NCBI RefSeq assembly: GCF_004664715.2
Contig: NC_051066.1
Location: 79,250,735 to 79,314,734 of the forward strand
Source of the DNA: Peromyscus leucopus
Taxonomy: Eukaryota; Chordata; Mammalia; Rodentia; Cricetidae
Direction of reading: 5' to 3'
Length of the DNA stretch: 64,000 bases
Below the pieces are notes generated by a model. The model ran no database searches, was not told where the DNA came from, and saw nothing but the letters and a program-made list of their open reading frames with translations. The translations under genes were made by a program, and so were the position numbers. Shown piece after piece: positions 1 to 10,250 of this stretch. Position 1 is the first letter of the stretch, and each line of letters starts with the position of its first letter.

Positions 1-454
1 TTACAGATCGATTATGCAATTGGCCAAGGTGAAGGATAAGGAACACAAGCAGGGAGCAGAGAAGAATCCACCATGACTAGAATGGGGAATGGGTAAGTCC
101 AAAGTGTAGACAGCTTATGGATGCCACACTCAGACACAGGGACCACATCTTTAGTCAAAAGGAATTACAATCTTCTACCACACTAAGGAGTAAGATGATA
201 AAACATGGGCTTGGAGAAGACAACTGTACTCGGTCAGTATGGAACTGTGTGCATTGGTGGTGTTTGTCCACCATGAACCTTCCCCAACACCTGAACAACC
301 TCTTTTACTGACTTGTCTTGGTCATTGCCTCCTCCAGGAAGTATTTCCTGTTCCCCCCAAGATTAGGTTAGGTGCTCTTCCCACTTCCAAGCTGACTCCA
401 CAGAACTTAGTATCTCCTATTGCATTTTCTGTCTGTTCCTGGCTCTTCCTACCA
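1..454. other. Unassigned single-copy-like DNA
   Basis: No repeat family, RNA gene or coding exon recognised. Short open frames on both strands have no family resemblance and show no paired splice signals. Confidence 0.5.
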
Positions 455-550
455 GGTAGAAGATCCTTGAAGGTAAAGGGCAGGGTTATCTTTGATTTCT
501 CCCAAGTCTTCAATATCTTCTAGCCTAATTCTCAAGTATTTGGTAAATTA
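455..550 (+). mobile_element. LINE L2 3'-end relic
   Basis: The order of motifs (gatccttgaaggtaaagggc, a pyrimidine-rich stretch, then aagtatttggtaaatt) follows the 3' end of the ancient mammalian L2, which runs 'ctccttgagggcaggg ... aatatttgttgaat'. It is strongly diverged. Confidence 0.45.
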
Positions 551-574
551 ACCTCACCTCCAAAGCTTTACATT

Positions 575-828
575 TATGGCTGGCTAATTATCAACAAGGA
601 CAGCAAGACTATTCCATGGGGAATAACCATCATTTCAACAAATGATAGTGGGAAAACCAAACACCCATATACTCAAACAAGGAAGTGGGCCCCTACTTCA
701 TACCATATACAAAAGTAATTCAAAATGTGTCATGTATCTAAATGTAAAAGTTAAAACAACAAAAATCTTAAAAGAAAATATATAATTAAATTTTCATGAC
801 TTTGGATTAGGCAATGATTTTTGTCTTT
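575..828 (+). mobile_element. Old LINE-1 ORF2 fragment, part 1
   Basis: The stretch tcaacaaatgatagtggg ... cctacttcataccatata ... gactttggattaggcaatg matches the ORF2 segment downstream of the reverse transcriptase domain. The frame is broken, so this is not functional. The same copy appears to resume at 1201-1450, 1951-1970 and 2053-2880, which shows later insertions cut it apart. Confidence 0.75.
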
Positions 829-1025
829 TTTTTTCTTTTTTAACAGAAAAAGACTTGTGTGGGAGTGGACATGTATGTGCACATGAGTGCAGGTGTCTTT
901 GGATTCCAGAAAAGGGTGCCAGATCTCCTGGAACTAGAGTTATAGGTGGTTATGAGCCCTCCTACATGGGTGCTGGGAACCAATCTCAGATCCCCTTAAC
1001 TGTTAAGCCATCCCTCCAGCCCCAA
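818..1025 (-). mobile_element. B3 SINE
   Basis: Read on the minus strand it starts with the tRNA-derived head (ggggctggagggatggctta), continues through 'ctggaactagag' body motifs, and ends in an A-rich tail, seen here as T runs at 818-841. Its 3' tail abuts the old L1, which it interrupts. Confidence 0.85.
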
Positions 1026-1200
1026 CAATATGTTTTTATCTCTTATTTTTATTAGTATATGTTAATTATATGCAATGAGTTTTCTTATAAAAACCTTATG
1101 CATACACAGTGCATTTGTATTACATTCACTCCATCATGCTCTCTTGTCTCCCCCACTTCCACTGAGTCCCTTCTTCCTTCCTCCTTGACTTTCATATTTT
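1026..1200 (-). mobile_element. LINE-1 3'-end fragment (Lx-like)
   Basis: A reverse-oriented L1 3' untranslated segment: 'ttagtatatgttaattatatg' type start, then acattcactccatcatgctc and a C/T-rich stretch. It resembles the fragment at 48672-48845. It is 5' truncated and inserted into, or rearranged with, the older L1. Confidence 0.5.
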
Positions 1201-1450
1201 TAAAACATTTTTGATGACCCAGTGAGATTTATTAGGATTGCTAACAAGGGGATGGGTAGGCAATGGTTTCCTCAAGTACACACAAAATCACAAACAAAAA
1301 GTAAAAATAGTAAACTGAACATTAAAATTTTAAGGATTTTCTTTGAAGGACAGAATAAGAGGAAATACTGTCCAACTGCATATCTGATAAAAGAAATGGT
1401 ATCTGAACCAGAATATATTAAAAGAACTTGGGTTAGACGTTCAGTGCTGT
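1201..1450 (+). mobile_element. Old LINE-1 ORF2 fragment, part 2
   Basis: Continues the 575-828 copy. ggcaatggtttcctcaagta and gcatatctgataaaagaaat followed by ccagaatatattaaaagaac correspond to the L1 ORF2 region 'SDKGLVSRIYKE'. The reading frame is degraded. Confidence 0.7.
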
Positions 1451-1950
1451 GGCAAAATATTGGCGAGACTAACTTCAAAGGAAGGAAGATGTATTTTGCC
1501 TCACAGTTTCAATTGGTGTCTGCAGGAGCAGCCCACTGAGCCACTTCCTTCAGTGGCCGCAGGAGCAGCCACGAGCCACTTCTTCAGTGGCCGCAGGAGC
1601 AGCCCACTGAGCCACTTCCTTCAGTGGCCGCAGGAGCAGCCCACTGAGCCACTTCCTTCAGTGGCTGCAGGAGCAGCCCACTGAGCCACTTCCTTCAGCG
1701 CAGGACACTGAGCACTTCTTCAGTGCTGCAGGAGCACCACGAGCCACTTCCACACAGCCCCTCACAGTCCCAGCACTGCTCAATAGCTTATTCAAATCCT
1801 GAATGTACCAACGCCTATGCTGTCACACGTCAGAGGCCTGTCATCCAGTCATCTCTGGAAATGCCCTCCCAGACACAACCAGAGGCGCTCTAACTCAGAC
1901 CAATCAAGCGGGCAGGCGGAATTCACTCTTCCTGTACTTTTCCAACTAAT
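1451..1950 (-). mobile_element. MaLR-type LTR relic with internal minisatellite
   Basis: The left end (gaaggaagatgtattttgcctcacagttt) is what a reversed MaLR LTR 3' region looks like. The right end contains gaaatgccctcccagacaca and related motifs typical of reversed MaLR 5' regions. The middle has been replaced or expanded by the 37-bp minisatellite at 1525-1755. Subfamily unresolved. Confidence 0.5.
1525..1755. repeat. 37-bp minisatellite, about 6 copies
   Basis: The unit begins tcagtggccgcaggagcagc. Copies start at 1550, 1584, 1621, 1658 and 1695; spacing is 37 bp except for one 34-bp unit. Units after 1695 are eroded by many 1-3-base losses, mostly within GCC/GGC triplets. The period is not a multiple of three, so the open frame through it is not evidence of coding. 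Confidence 0.92.
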
Positions 1951-1969
1951 TTTAATTTTAAGATGGGCA

Positions 1970-2052
1970 GAGGGAGCTGGAGGTACAATTCAGGAGCAGA
2001 GCATGAACACAGCCCTGTGTTCAGTTCCCAGCACCAAAAATAAATAAATAAG
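1970..2052 (+). mobile_element. ID-family SINE
   Basis: Degenerate tRNA-derived ID sequence (ggagctggaggtacaattca ... gttcagttcccagcacc) ending in an A-rich tail (aaaaataaataaataa). It interrupts the L1 ORF2 segment: L1-like sequence ends near 1970 and resumes at 2053. Confidence 0.65.
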
Positions 2053-2880
2053 AATGGCCAATGGAGCCAAATAGGTGTTTCTCCAAAGAAAATAGAGAAG
2101 TGAGAAGCACAGGAGAAAGATGTTCTGAATCATTAGCCATTTGGTAAATGAGAATCCAAACCAGAACCAGACATCGCTTCACATCCGCTAAGATAGATAA
2201 AATAGAAAGATGCTCTAAATCATTAGCCCATTTGGTAAATGTGAATCCAAACCAGAACCAGACATCGCTTCACATCGGCTAAGACAGATAAAATAGAAAG
2301 TAACAAGTGTTGAGAGAGTGGGGATTCTAAAGCCCTCATGGTTTGCTCGTGGGATTGAAAAATGGCATACAGCCATCGACAACAGGTTAGAGGTTCCCCA
2401 AATGGTTAAATACAGAGTTACCATGTGACCAAGCAATTCTACTCCCAGAGATGTGTGTAAGAGAACTGAAAGCATGTGTCCACACAACCACTTGCACAAG
2501 AACACTCATAGAGGTATTATTACTATAGCCAAAAAATGTGAGGGGGGACCTCAAGCATGCAATCACCTGCTAAACAGACATGCCATGCTCCTACAATCAA
2601 ACAGTCCTCAGGAAGTAAACTGAAGTACTGATACTTGCTAAAATATGGATGTATGAAAGGCCATGTTATGTGATTGCATGTGTGTGTCCAGAACAGGCAA
2701 ACCAAAGGAAAGAGGGTAGATTAATGGGTTTATCTGAAGACTTAGAATGATATTTTAAAACCAGATGGTAGTGATAGTTGCACAACCATGTGAGTACAGA
2801 TAAAAACCCTGAGTTGTACCCTTAAAGCAGGTAAATTTAATGACACACTATTCATATCTCCTAAGGATACTAAAAACAAA
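2053..2880 (+). mobile_element. Old LINE-1 ORF2 3' part and 3' UTR (L1MA-like)
   Basis: ggtgtttctccaaagaaaat, taacaagtgttgagagagtg, aattctactcccagagatgt and ggtagtgatagttgcacaac follow in the order of an old L1M element: ORF2 C-terminal part, then 3' UTR ending 'gagttgtacccttaaa'. Frameshifts and an internal 90-bp duplication make it dead. Confidence 0.8.
2119..2299 (+). repeat. 90-bp tandem duplication inside the L1
   Basis: 2119-2208 and 2209-2299 are two near-identical copies (gatgttctgaatcattagcc versus gatgctctaaatcattagcc, then aaccagaaccagacatcgct in both). Single-copy L1 elements lack this, so it arose locally. Substitutions and one indel separate the copies. Confidence 0.92.
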
Positions 2881-3195
2881 ACAAACAAAGCCCTTCCCTT
2901 AGAGCCCACTTCTGCTTACTCTCTTCCAGCCCCTGCTATGACTACCTTCCTGGGGACGTTTTGAAGACTATTTGTTTCCCGTGCCTCTGGCAGAAGGGGC
3001 ACATGGCTACCTGTGATGCCCATCAGCATGTCAAAGCTCGTGCTGGCCTCCAGGTTCCTGCAGCATCACAAGCACCTGTTACCCACTTCAAAGTCCACGC
3101 TAGCATCCTAGCTCTTCTCACTTCCTTCTCTGCTCTAACCTCCCTCCAGCTCACAGGCTCCTTGTTCTTCCTATTATACCTGGCTATTCTCACTG

Positions 3196-3197
<2 letters not shown>
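2881..3197. other. Pyrimidine-rich unassigned DNA
   Basis: C/T-rich sequence leading into the TC tract. No exon or known repeat recognised. It could be the left part of a pyrimidine-rich LTR, but no clear terminal repeats or target duplication were seen. Confidence 0.35.
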
Positions 3198-3246
<49 letters not shown>

Positions 3247-3279
3247 TCTCTCTCTCTTCTCTCTCTCTCTCTCTCTCTC
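3198..3279. repeat. (TC)n microsatellite
   Basis: About 80 bases of almost pure TC with two short interruptions. Homopurine/homopyrimidine mirror sequence of this kind can form triplex DNA. Likely length-polymorphic. Confidence 0.97.
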
Positions 3280-3466
3280 ACTTATTCTTTTCCCATCACT
3301 TACTCTGACTTACTCTAGCTCTTGCTATCTACCCCCTCTCACTTTGCTCTACTCTCTTGATATCTTGATATCTCCACTATTCTCTCCTGCTCTCCTGTTT
3401 CCCTGGTCCTGACCAGGTTCAGTCTACTTTCTCTCTCTGCTTTAGAATCTTCTAGATGTTTCTAGC

Positions 3467-3468
<2 letters not shown>

Positions 3469-3520
<52 letters not shown>
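3469..3520. repeat. (CT)n microsatellite
   Basis: An uninterrupted 52-base CT run, separated from the upstream TC tract by 189 bases of C/T-rich DNA. It is followed at once by catctacaataaaaacctta. Confidence 0.97.
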
Positions 3521-3524
<4 letters not shown>

Positions 3525-4683
3525 TACAATAAAAACCTTAACCATAAAAAACTATTTGTTGATGTTTCTACATTAAAACAAAACAAAACAACATACTCAC
3601 TTCTTCACTCTGCTCAGGACCAGAGAACAATAAAGTATACTTACAGGAATTACAACAGCATCAAAGCCAGACTTATGATTATGGAAAGCCATATTTCAGC
3701 AGAGAAGGCTTCATTACAATATATATTTTTAAAGCAGTGCTGAGAATGCTAATCAACACTCACAAAATTTAATCTTCTCACTGCATACATGATGCTTTTT
3801 ACCCACATTTTATAAATAACCAACATCACTCACCAGGGAGAGCATGAAAGGGGATGATTGGATGGGGAGAGATGCAGGATCAGAATGCTAGAAAACACTC
3901 GTGCTGACACAGCATCATTACAGATCCTGTGGCAGTCACAGAGTCCACAAGCATGGTCCAGCCTGAGACAAGATGTCTGTGTCCTGGTCCATGCCACATA
4001 GACCTCTAGCCTGGTCACTCTGTTTTGCTCCTTGCTGAGGCTTATTATTTTGCCCATCATTATGTACAGTGAAGTGAGACTAATTCCCTTGTGATGCTTT
4101 CTTATTTCAAAACCTTGAGACACCCTTAAAGATGACTGGAGCCACCATGGAGCATCAACTGAAACACAAACGCTTCGGTGCCATGGAAACTCCATACAGG
4201 AGAGATACGTGACAACATACACCTTCATGAAAGTTCCAAATGTGCTAAAATCAGCAGTTCTTGGACTACAAGAGTGTAATCTGAGCCAATAGATCTGTTT
4301 TAGAATCCAAATGGCTTTGCTCAAACTTCTACAGCCCCACTGGGCGGGGAAGAAAAGCTTTGGCAGTTAAAAAATGATTTAAAACTCCCTGCTATTTATA
4401 ATGATGGAGAAATGTCCCTGAGAATCAAATGTTTTGTCAGTGGGGAAATGCAGCCGTCTGGGAAAGCCTGTAGATGCATGCAGGGAAGTAATGATAGGGA
4501 GCTGCAAGCAATGCCTCCCCCTAGAGAGCTCAAGAAGCAAGTTTTGAGGTGTTGTCTGTTGTGTTGTTGTTGTGTGTTTTACCGACAAGGTTTTCCATCT
4601 TGTTCCCCAGACCTCCAGGATGGAATGAGACAAGCTAGCCACTTTCAGAACCACCATTATATTTATCTCCATTCCAAAAATAA
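3521..4683. other. Unassigned unique DNA
   Basis: No transposon, exon or RNA gene recognised. The open frame at 3830-4324 (minus) has no family resemblance. Confidence 0.5.
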
Positions 4684-5003
4684 AGTGAGGGCTGGGGAGG
4701 TGGTTCAGTGGGTCAAACACTGGCCATATCAGCATGAGGACCAGACTTTGAATACCCATAACCGTTGTAAAAGCTGGGTAAGGGAGTTTGCTCCTGTAAT
4801 CCCAGCACCCCTACAGTGAGGTGGGAGGCAGGGGAGGAAGCTCACAGGCCAGCTTGCCTGGTGCGGGCAGCAGTCTACAACAAAGAGAACCTGTCTCAAA
4901 CAAGGTGGAAGATGAGGATGCACACCAGTGGTCATCCCTCATCTCCACATGAATGCTGTGGTATGTGTGAACCCCCCCACACACACACACATAAACACTG
5001 ATT
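4684..5003 (+). mobile_element. ID_B1 composite SINE
   Basis: An ID-type tRNA head (gggctggggaggtggttcag) is joined to a B1-type 7SL body (ctcctgtaatcccagcaccc), followed by gagaacctgtctcaaacaag and a tail of ctccacatgaatg and CA-rich sequence. This order defines the B4/ID_B1 composite. Confidence 0.85.
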
Positions 5004-5702
5004 GTTTTAAAAAACAAAAATAGAGTGATGCTCCGTCTCACTGTAAATTCTCATTAAAGACAAAATCTGGCTCTGCCACTGTACAGACAGAGAAGGCAAA
5101 GAAAACAAAACACATTGGCAACACCGCTTTGAGATCTAATGTTGGAGATACTGTTGTGCATCCAGGAGAAACTACTGGACCAGCAGACAGGACTCCCCCC
5201 CCCCTGCCCCACTGCACCCTCCCCTTCCCCATGCACAACCTCTACAACTGTGAAGCAAGTCTACGAACCTGCTGCAGCCCTCCTTCCCACTGTGTGCCTA
5301 GAGTTGACCAGCCGTGGCATGGACCACACTCCTATTCCTCCTTGGACCTCTCCACTGAAACTTTGCTTTGACACGTGGTCATCTTCTGAGGCAGGAGGTT
5401 TTCGCAGAAATGTTTGAGCTGTCTCATTAGTGTGGGGTCACAACATACTTTATTAAAAACAAAGACACTGGCATCCTCATCTCGATAGATTGGAGGCTGC
5501 CTTTCCCACCCCTCACTTCTTCCTGATTTCGGGGACTTCCCAGATTTATCACCTAGTACTCTGGCATGCACTGTAGGCCAATCAACTTATCAATTAAAAA
5601 AAATAGAAGACAAAGCTAATAATTTTTCAATGAATATTTGCACAAAAGTATAAAGAGTTTCTGGTTGCTTCATAGACCAGTAGGTGTATGAATGTATGAT
5701 CT
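5004..5702. other. Unassigned unique DNA
   Basis: No gene or transposon recognised. Includes a C-rich run near 5197-5210. Open frames here overlap on both strands and do not look coding. Confidence 0.5.
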
Positions 5703-5790
5703 ATCTATCCAGTGATGTTTATTGAGCTCCTACTATGTGTGGGGTCAAGGAGCCAGGTGCCCAGGACTCAATGCAGAACTAGGCCAAGTG
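5703..5790 (-). mobile_element. L2 3'-end relic
   Basis: tgtttattgagctcctacta followed by tgtgtggggtcaaggagcca resembles the reversed L2 3' end ('tttattgagcgcctactatgtgccaggc'). Confidence 0.55.
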
Positions 5791-6246
5791 CCTGCGCATT
5801 AGGCATCTCTAGACGATGAGTCTCTAAGAGGTTGGAAAACTCTACCTGAGTCATTTGCGCAGGGATAGAAACACACAACAGGACTTCCCAGTGAGGCTCT
5901 GGCATCAGAAAACACTTCCCATATGAAGAAACAGTGAAGAAAGGACAAGTGAGAGATGAAAGGAAGGGGAAGTAAGCTGTTGCAAGCAAGTCCACGTAGG
6001 GCAAAGGACCACAGCTGGGGAACACGTGGAAGGTCCTTGGGTTGCTTGGGGTAGGCCGTTTGTCTGAGATTCACAATAAGTTCGATAGAGCTGGATCCAA
6101 GACTTGGGAGCAGAGGAAATCCAGGGTTGAGAAGGCTGGGCTGAAGCAGAAAGCTGTCAGTCACCAGGAAAGCTGAAGCAGGAAAATGATCTATTCAGAT
6201 GTGTATCTGGAAAAACCACTTGATGCAATGTAGAAAGTAAAGTTAA
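5791..6246. other. Unassigned unique DNA
   Basis: Nothing recognised. The 121-residue minus frame at 5799-6164 has no known relatives that I can identify. Confidence 0.5.
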
Positions 6247-6400
6247 AGCTGGGTGGTGATGGTGTGTAACTTTAATCCCAGCACTCCAGAGGCAGAGGCA
6301 GGCAGATCTCTGAGTCTGAGACCAGTCTGGTCTACAGAGTGAGTTTCAAGACAGCCAAGGCCACCCAGAGAACCCCTGCCTTGGGGGGTTGGAGGGAAGC
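6247..6400 (+). mobile_element. B1 SINE
   Basis: A 7SL-derived B1: gctgggtggtgatggtgtgt, aactttaatcccagcactcc, gaccagtctggtctacagag in order. The 3' end is altered and lacks a clean A-tail, which suggests age. Confidence 0.85.
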
Positions 6401-6529
6401 AAAGCGAAAGAAATGTGACAGGGACATGAAGATGCTAACACATGTGAAGAGGTGAACGGCACTCAGAGAAAGAGCTGTCACATACAGAGGGGGAAATGAG
6501 AGAGGGAGACGGGAAAAGGATACACACAG

Positions 6530-6556
6530 GGACAGACAGACAGACAGACAGACAGA
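6530..6556. repeat. (GACA)n microsatellite
   Basis: A short perfect GACA tract of about six units, merging into GAGA. Confidence 0.9.
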
Positions 6557-6614
6557 GAGAAAGCACTCTGCAGTCATTCACACTATTGATATAATATCAC
6601 CAATGGTTTGTCTG

Positions 6615-6745
6615 TCGTCCCCTGGGATGTAAAAGGAGACAGAATTAATTCATTTTCATGTATTTGAGGTCCCAGCATGGTGCCTGACACACAGTAGACA
6701 ATGGATAAGTGTTTGTCATTTGAGTGAATGAATGAGTGCCCAAGG
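6615..6745 (+). mobile_element. L2 3'-end relic
   Basis: ggtgcctgacacacagtaga followed by aagtgtttgtcatttgagtg and repeated 'aatg' is the characteristic L2 3' terminus ('cctggcacatagtaggcgctcaataaat ... gaatgaatgaatg'). Confidence 0.6.
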
Positions 6746-6974
6746 ATGGAGATGGAAAAGTGAGTGAGTCAATGGCAGAGGATATGGACCAAATGTAAGC
6801 ATGTGTGTCCATTGCCAGGCAAGGCACTGGGGGCAGTGTGGTCAGCTGCTCCATACTCCTGTACAGTTAGAGCTATCCTCACCACCACATCTTTCTCCCC
6901 AGGATGAACTTGAACCCTCAAGCTGTGAGCCAAAATAATGAAAAGATGGTGGTCTGTGGAATCCAGATGGTCCT

Positions 6975-7165
6975 CATTTAAATCACTGACCCAGCGCTTA
7001 CTGGCAGCTGGATGAACAGGTTACTGGGCAACTGTGAGAGTGTTTTTTCATTTGTAAAAAGAAGGTAATGTCACTCAAAAGTGATCATAAGAATCAAATA
7101 TGAGGGTATGTTTCCAATGATAAGCAAGAGTCTGGCACAGGGTGAGGACTAAATAAACATCTCTC
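6975..7165 (+). mobile_element. MIR SINE relic
   Basis: The pattern 'gttactgggcaactgtgaga ... tcatttgtaaaaagaaggta ... gagtctggcacagggtgagg' follows the 3' two-thirds of MIR (tail of core, A/T-rich region, 'cctggcacatagtaagc'). Confidence 0.55.
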
Positions 7166-7317
7166 TGTCCTTTCTATTGATCAGCCCCTTCCCACACGAC
7201 ACTAGCACAGGACTCACAGAAATACAACACATGAAGAAAAAAATCTATAATGATTCTAGCACTGCCCCTGGAGGAAAATGGAGACTTTTCAACAATCCAT
7301 ACTTATATCAATGGGCA

Positions 7318-7448
7318 GGGGCTGGGGAGGTAGCTCAGTTACTAAGGTGCTTATCTGACATGCACAAGACCTTGGGCTCAATCCCCAGCACTCAGGAGGT
7401 GGATTAGGAGAATCAGAAGTTCAAAGTCATCCACTGCTACACACTATC
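7318..7448 (+). mobile_element. ID_B1-type SINE, shortened
   Basis: Head ggggctggggaggtagctca and ggctcaatccccagcactca are ID-like. The following ggaggtggattaggagaatc is a degraded B1-type body. It is followed directly by an AAT-rich stretch. Confidence 0.75.
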
Positions 7449-7507
7449 CTGTCCCCAAATAATAATGATGATAATGATAATAATTAATAACAATAATAAT
7501 AACAACA
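7449..7507. repeat. AAT/ATG-rich low-complexity tract
   Basis: Repeated aataataatgatgataatg-type trinucleotides, probably an expanded SINE A-tail. Confidence 0.9.
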
Positions 7508-8084
7508 GGTAGAATTGACCAACCATCCGACCAGCAGCTACTGAGTCACTAAATGAGAATAAAGTAATTGTTTGTTTAAAGAGAAAAGACATTGCTAATC
7601 CAGATGTCATACAGAGTAATAAGCCAACACAAGACAGTCTTCCTCTGCCATGTCTGTCTAGGTTAGAAAACAGTCAGGTTCTCTGTGACCTACAGTTATC
7701 GACCAGAAAAGCAATCCCTGATTTGAACGGGATCAATTTTCTGTGGTGGCTCTTACATTAGCCTGAAGGAAGGCAGCTGTCATTTCTCTTCCTGTGCAGC
7801 ACGGGCATGTGGCGTGGACTCAGTTGTTCTTCTTCAGCAGGGGTTGGTACTTAGGATTTTTATTATTTATGATTCTGGGTGGTTTGGTGGTAGCCATCAC
7901 TAATGCACCTGACCACATCATCAGCTTTTTTGCTGCAATTTACTTGTCCTGGCTAAAACAAAATGAATAAGGTTTAAATGTAAAGTGGAGAATGGCTAAG
8001 AGGAAAGAGACGAGTGAGTCAACAGCAAGGATGGTTGTGGTTCCGGGGACTGGGTGTGAAAAAGAAGGCAATGGCATTTCATGG
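7508..8084. other. Unassigned unique DNA
   Basis: No gene or repeat recognised. gttcttcttcagcag at 7831-7845 looks like a splice acceptor, but no open exon with a donor follows convincingly. Confidence 0.45.
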
Positions 8085-8165
8085 CGTGCATGTGCCAAGC
8101 GATTTTTATATACCATACCTCACATAGTTCTTAGAATAGCCCCAAGAGGGAGGTACTGCATTTAG
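8085..8165 (-). mobile_element. MIR SINE relic
   Basis: gcatgtgccaagcgattttt ... cacatagttcttagaatagc ... gagggaggtactgca matches the reversed MIR 3' half. Confidence 0.6.
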
Positions 8166-8372
8166 ATAAATGGAAGGCATCATTAAAAAGAAAAAGATGT
8201 GTGAATTAAACCATGATGAACATTTGGATTTGGGAGATGTTAAAATTTTTTTTTTTTTAAAGAAAGTAGGTCTGAGAATCAAGCAAACATAATATTACTT
8301 CCATTGTAGATGTAAGAAAATTGCCAAACAAAGAAGGACCTTGCTGGAGATCAGTGAACGAAAGAACTAAAT
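8166..8372. other. Short unassigned stretch
   Basis: Includes an A/T homopolymer junction near 8237-8262. Nothing else recognised. Confidence 0.4.
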
Positions 8373-8762
8373 GTGGTATTCAGTCTTCATTGTCAACCTG
8401 ACTGTATTTAGAGTCACCTGGGAGACACACCTCTGAGCTTATACAGGTATATCCAGAGAGGTTTAGCTGAGGAAGAACAGCATGCAGATCCACATTGTCA
8501 GTACCATCCCATGGACTGGGGCCTCAGACCGATTGAAAGGAGGAAAAAGGAGAATACAAGCAGGGTCCCGGCATGCATCTCTCTCTGCTTCCTGACTGCA
8601 GGTGCATTGTGCTCAGCTGCCTCACACTTCCGGGACAGCTAACGCTGCTTTCGGCACCATGACTTCCTTCCACCCACACCATGAGTCCAAATAGACCCTT
8701 CCTTCCTTGAATTGCCTTTGCTAAGTATTTTATCAAAGTCATGAGACACCCAACAAGTACAC
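8373..8762 (+). mobile_element. MaLR LTR (MT/MLT-like), solo
   Basis: ttcattgtcaacctgactgt near the 5' end, a central catcccatggactgggg, ctctctgcttcctgactgca and ccatgagtccaaatagaccc, then 'tttgctaagtattttatcaaagtcat' near the 3' end, follow the MaLR LTR plan of the ERVL group. No internal retroviral region accompanies it. The family is non-autonomous and encodes no protein. Confidence 0.7.
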
Positions 8763-9183
8763 TGGGCCTTGTACCTAAAAGTCTAACACTCAGAGAGCCC
8801 AGGCCACTAACCACTGAGTACACTGTCTCTCCTGTGCTGCTTCCTGACAGATGTAGTAAAATATATACATAGGGTGCTGATAAAGATAGACATAGGTTCA
8901 TCATAATAATCCTCATTACTTGAGGGGGAAAAACACCTATTTACTCAGGGAATTGAAAACTCACCCTAGTATAAAACTCAAAAGTTAATTTTCTTAGAGA
9001 TGTTGCATAGGATCTACACAGATGATTTTACTGACTTTCAGGATCCATCAGGAGGCTAATGTATAAGCACAACCTAGCGAAGACAGTTTCCATGACTAAA
9101 GTCATATAGTCAAGAATGCCACCTCATAGTCTAATCTGACCCACGGAGAAAAACAAACTATTCAATGTAGGTAATATTGTAGT
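8763..9183. other. Unassigned unique DNA
   Basis: Nothing recognised. Confidence 0.45.
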
Positions 9184-9705
9184 TGGTTGGTTTTTACTCT
9201 TTTACTCTTTTGGGGGGGCCTGCCACCCAGCTCCCAAATAAATCACATGGAGTCTTATTCTCTCTTACGAATGCCCAGCCTTAGCTTGGCTTGTTGCTAG
9301 CCAGCTTTCCTTAACTTAAATTATCCTCTCTACCTTTTGCCTCTGGGCTTTCACTTTCTCTATTCCTGTATATCCTTTCTTTTCTTATTCCATGTCTGGC
9401 TGGGTGGCTGGGTGGCTGGCCCCCAGCATCCTCCTCTCCTCCTCTTCTCATTCCCCAGTCTTCTTCCCAGATTTCTCCTCCCATTTATTCTCTCTGCCAG
9501 CAGCCCCGCCTATCCTTTCTACTGCCTGGCTATCAGCCATTCAGCTCTTTATTAGTCTATTAGGTGTTTTAGACAGGCAAAGTAACACAGTTTCACAGAA
9601 TTAAACAAATGCAACATAAAAGAATGCAACACATCTTTGCATCATTGAACAAATATTCCACAGCATAAGCAACTGTAACACATCTTAAAATAATATTCTA
9701 CAACA
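9184..9705 (-). mobile_element. ERV solo LTR, cricetid type (group A)
   Basis: On the minus strand the element runs TGTTGTAGAATATT ... CCAACCA, with canonical TG/CA ends. It contains a promoter-like stretch (ataaagagctgaatggctga), the ggcggggctgctgg region, and a terminal gatttatttgggagctgggt. A second, shorter relative lies at 21068-21510 in the same orientation. No gag, pol or env sequence is present. A retroviral class K origin is inferred from the related LTRs with 6-bp duplications at 18950 and 53396. Confidence 0.75.
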
Positions 9706-10074
9706 TAGTATGTTACATACATTGCCTTTCCTAAATATTACTGATAGCTGTCTAGTTTTTTACTGGGAATAGATTTGTCAGACCTCTCAAAAACACTTTC
9801 TAGCAAAATACTCAGCTGGTAATAAACCCTGTCTACACAGGCTTCTAGTTTTGAATCAGGAATTAGTGGCATGTAAAACAATTCAGACATTCTCTGGAAT
9901 TGAGCACACATACCATCCTATCTTCCAAAAAAGCCCCATGGTTTTGGTCCCTGCTTGGAAGAGGCTCAGCCATCATGAACCAATAAGAGGAAACAGATTT
10001 TCTTCGGCATTATAGATTGATGAGGCACACTGCTTGGCCTAAGCCCTAAAGCCAGCTGGAAGACCCTTTAGCTG
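9706..10074. other. Unassigned unique DNA
   Basis: No recognised gene or repeat. Confidence 0.45.
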
Positions 10075-10250
10075 GGTGACCCTAGACAAGCTGAATTCTC
10101 TACATGCCTCAGTAGAAACATGTCTGCAAAATGAGAGGTTTGATGAGATCTATCTCCCAGGGCTGCTGTGAAATCACAAGGTGACAGTTTGCATAAAAGA
10201 CTTCCCACATCTGGCATATGGTGAGTACTCTATAAATGTTGGTGGATTTT
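10075..10250 (+). mobile_element. MIR SINE relic
   Basis: agctgggtgaccctagacaa, tctgcaaaatgagaggtttg, ctcccagggctgctgtgaaa and ggtgagtactctataaatgt reproduce the MIR order (core, 'ctgtaaaatggg', 'gggttgttgtgagg', 'gtgctcaataaatg'). It is one of the clearest MIR copies in the window. Confidence 0.8.

Noticed and set aside
6880..6960. MaLR 3'-end fragment (ctgtgagccaaaataa)
   Set aside because: Only a short phrase matches, with no upstream LTR sequence; too little to call.
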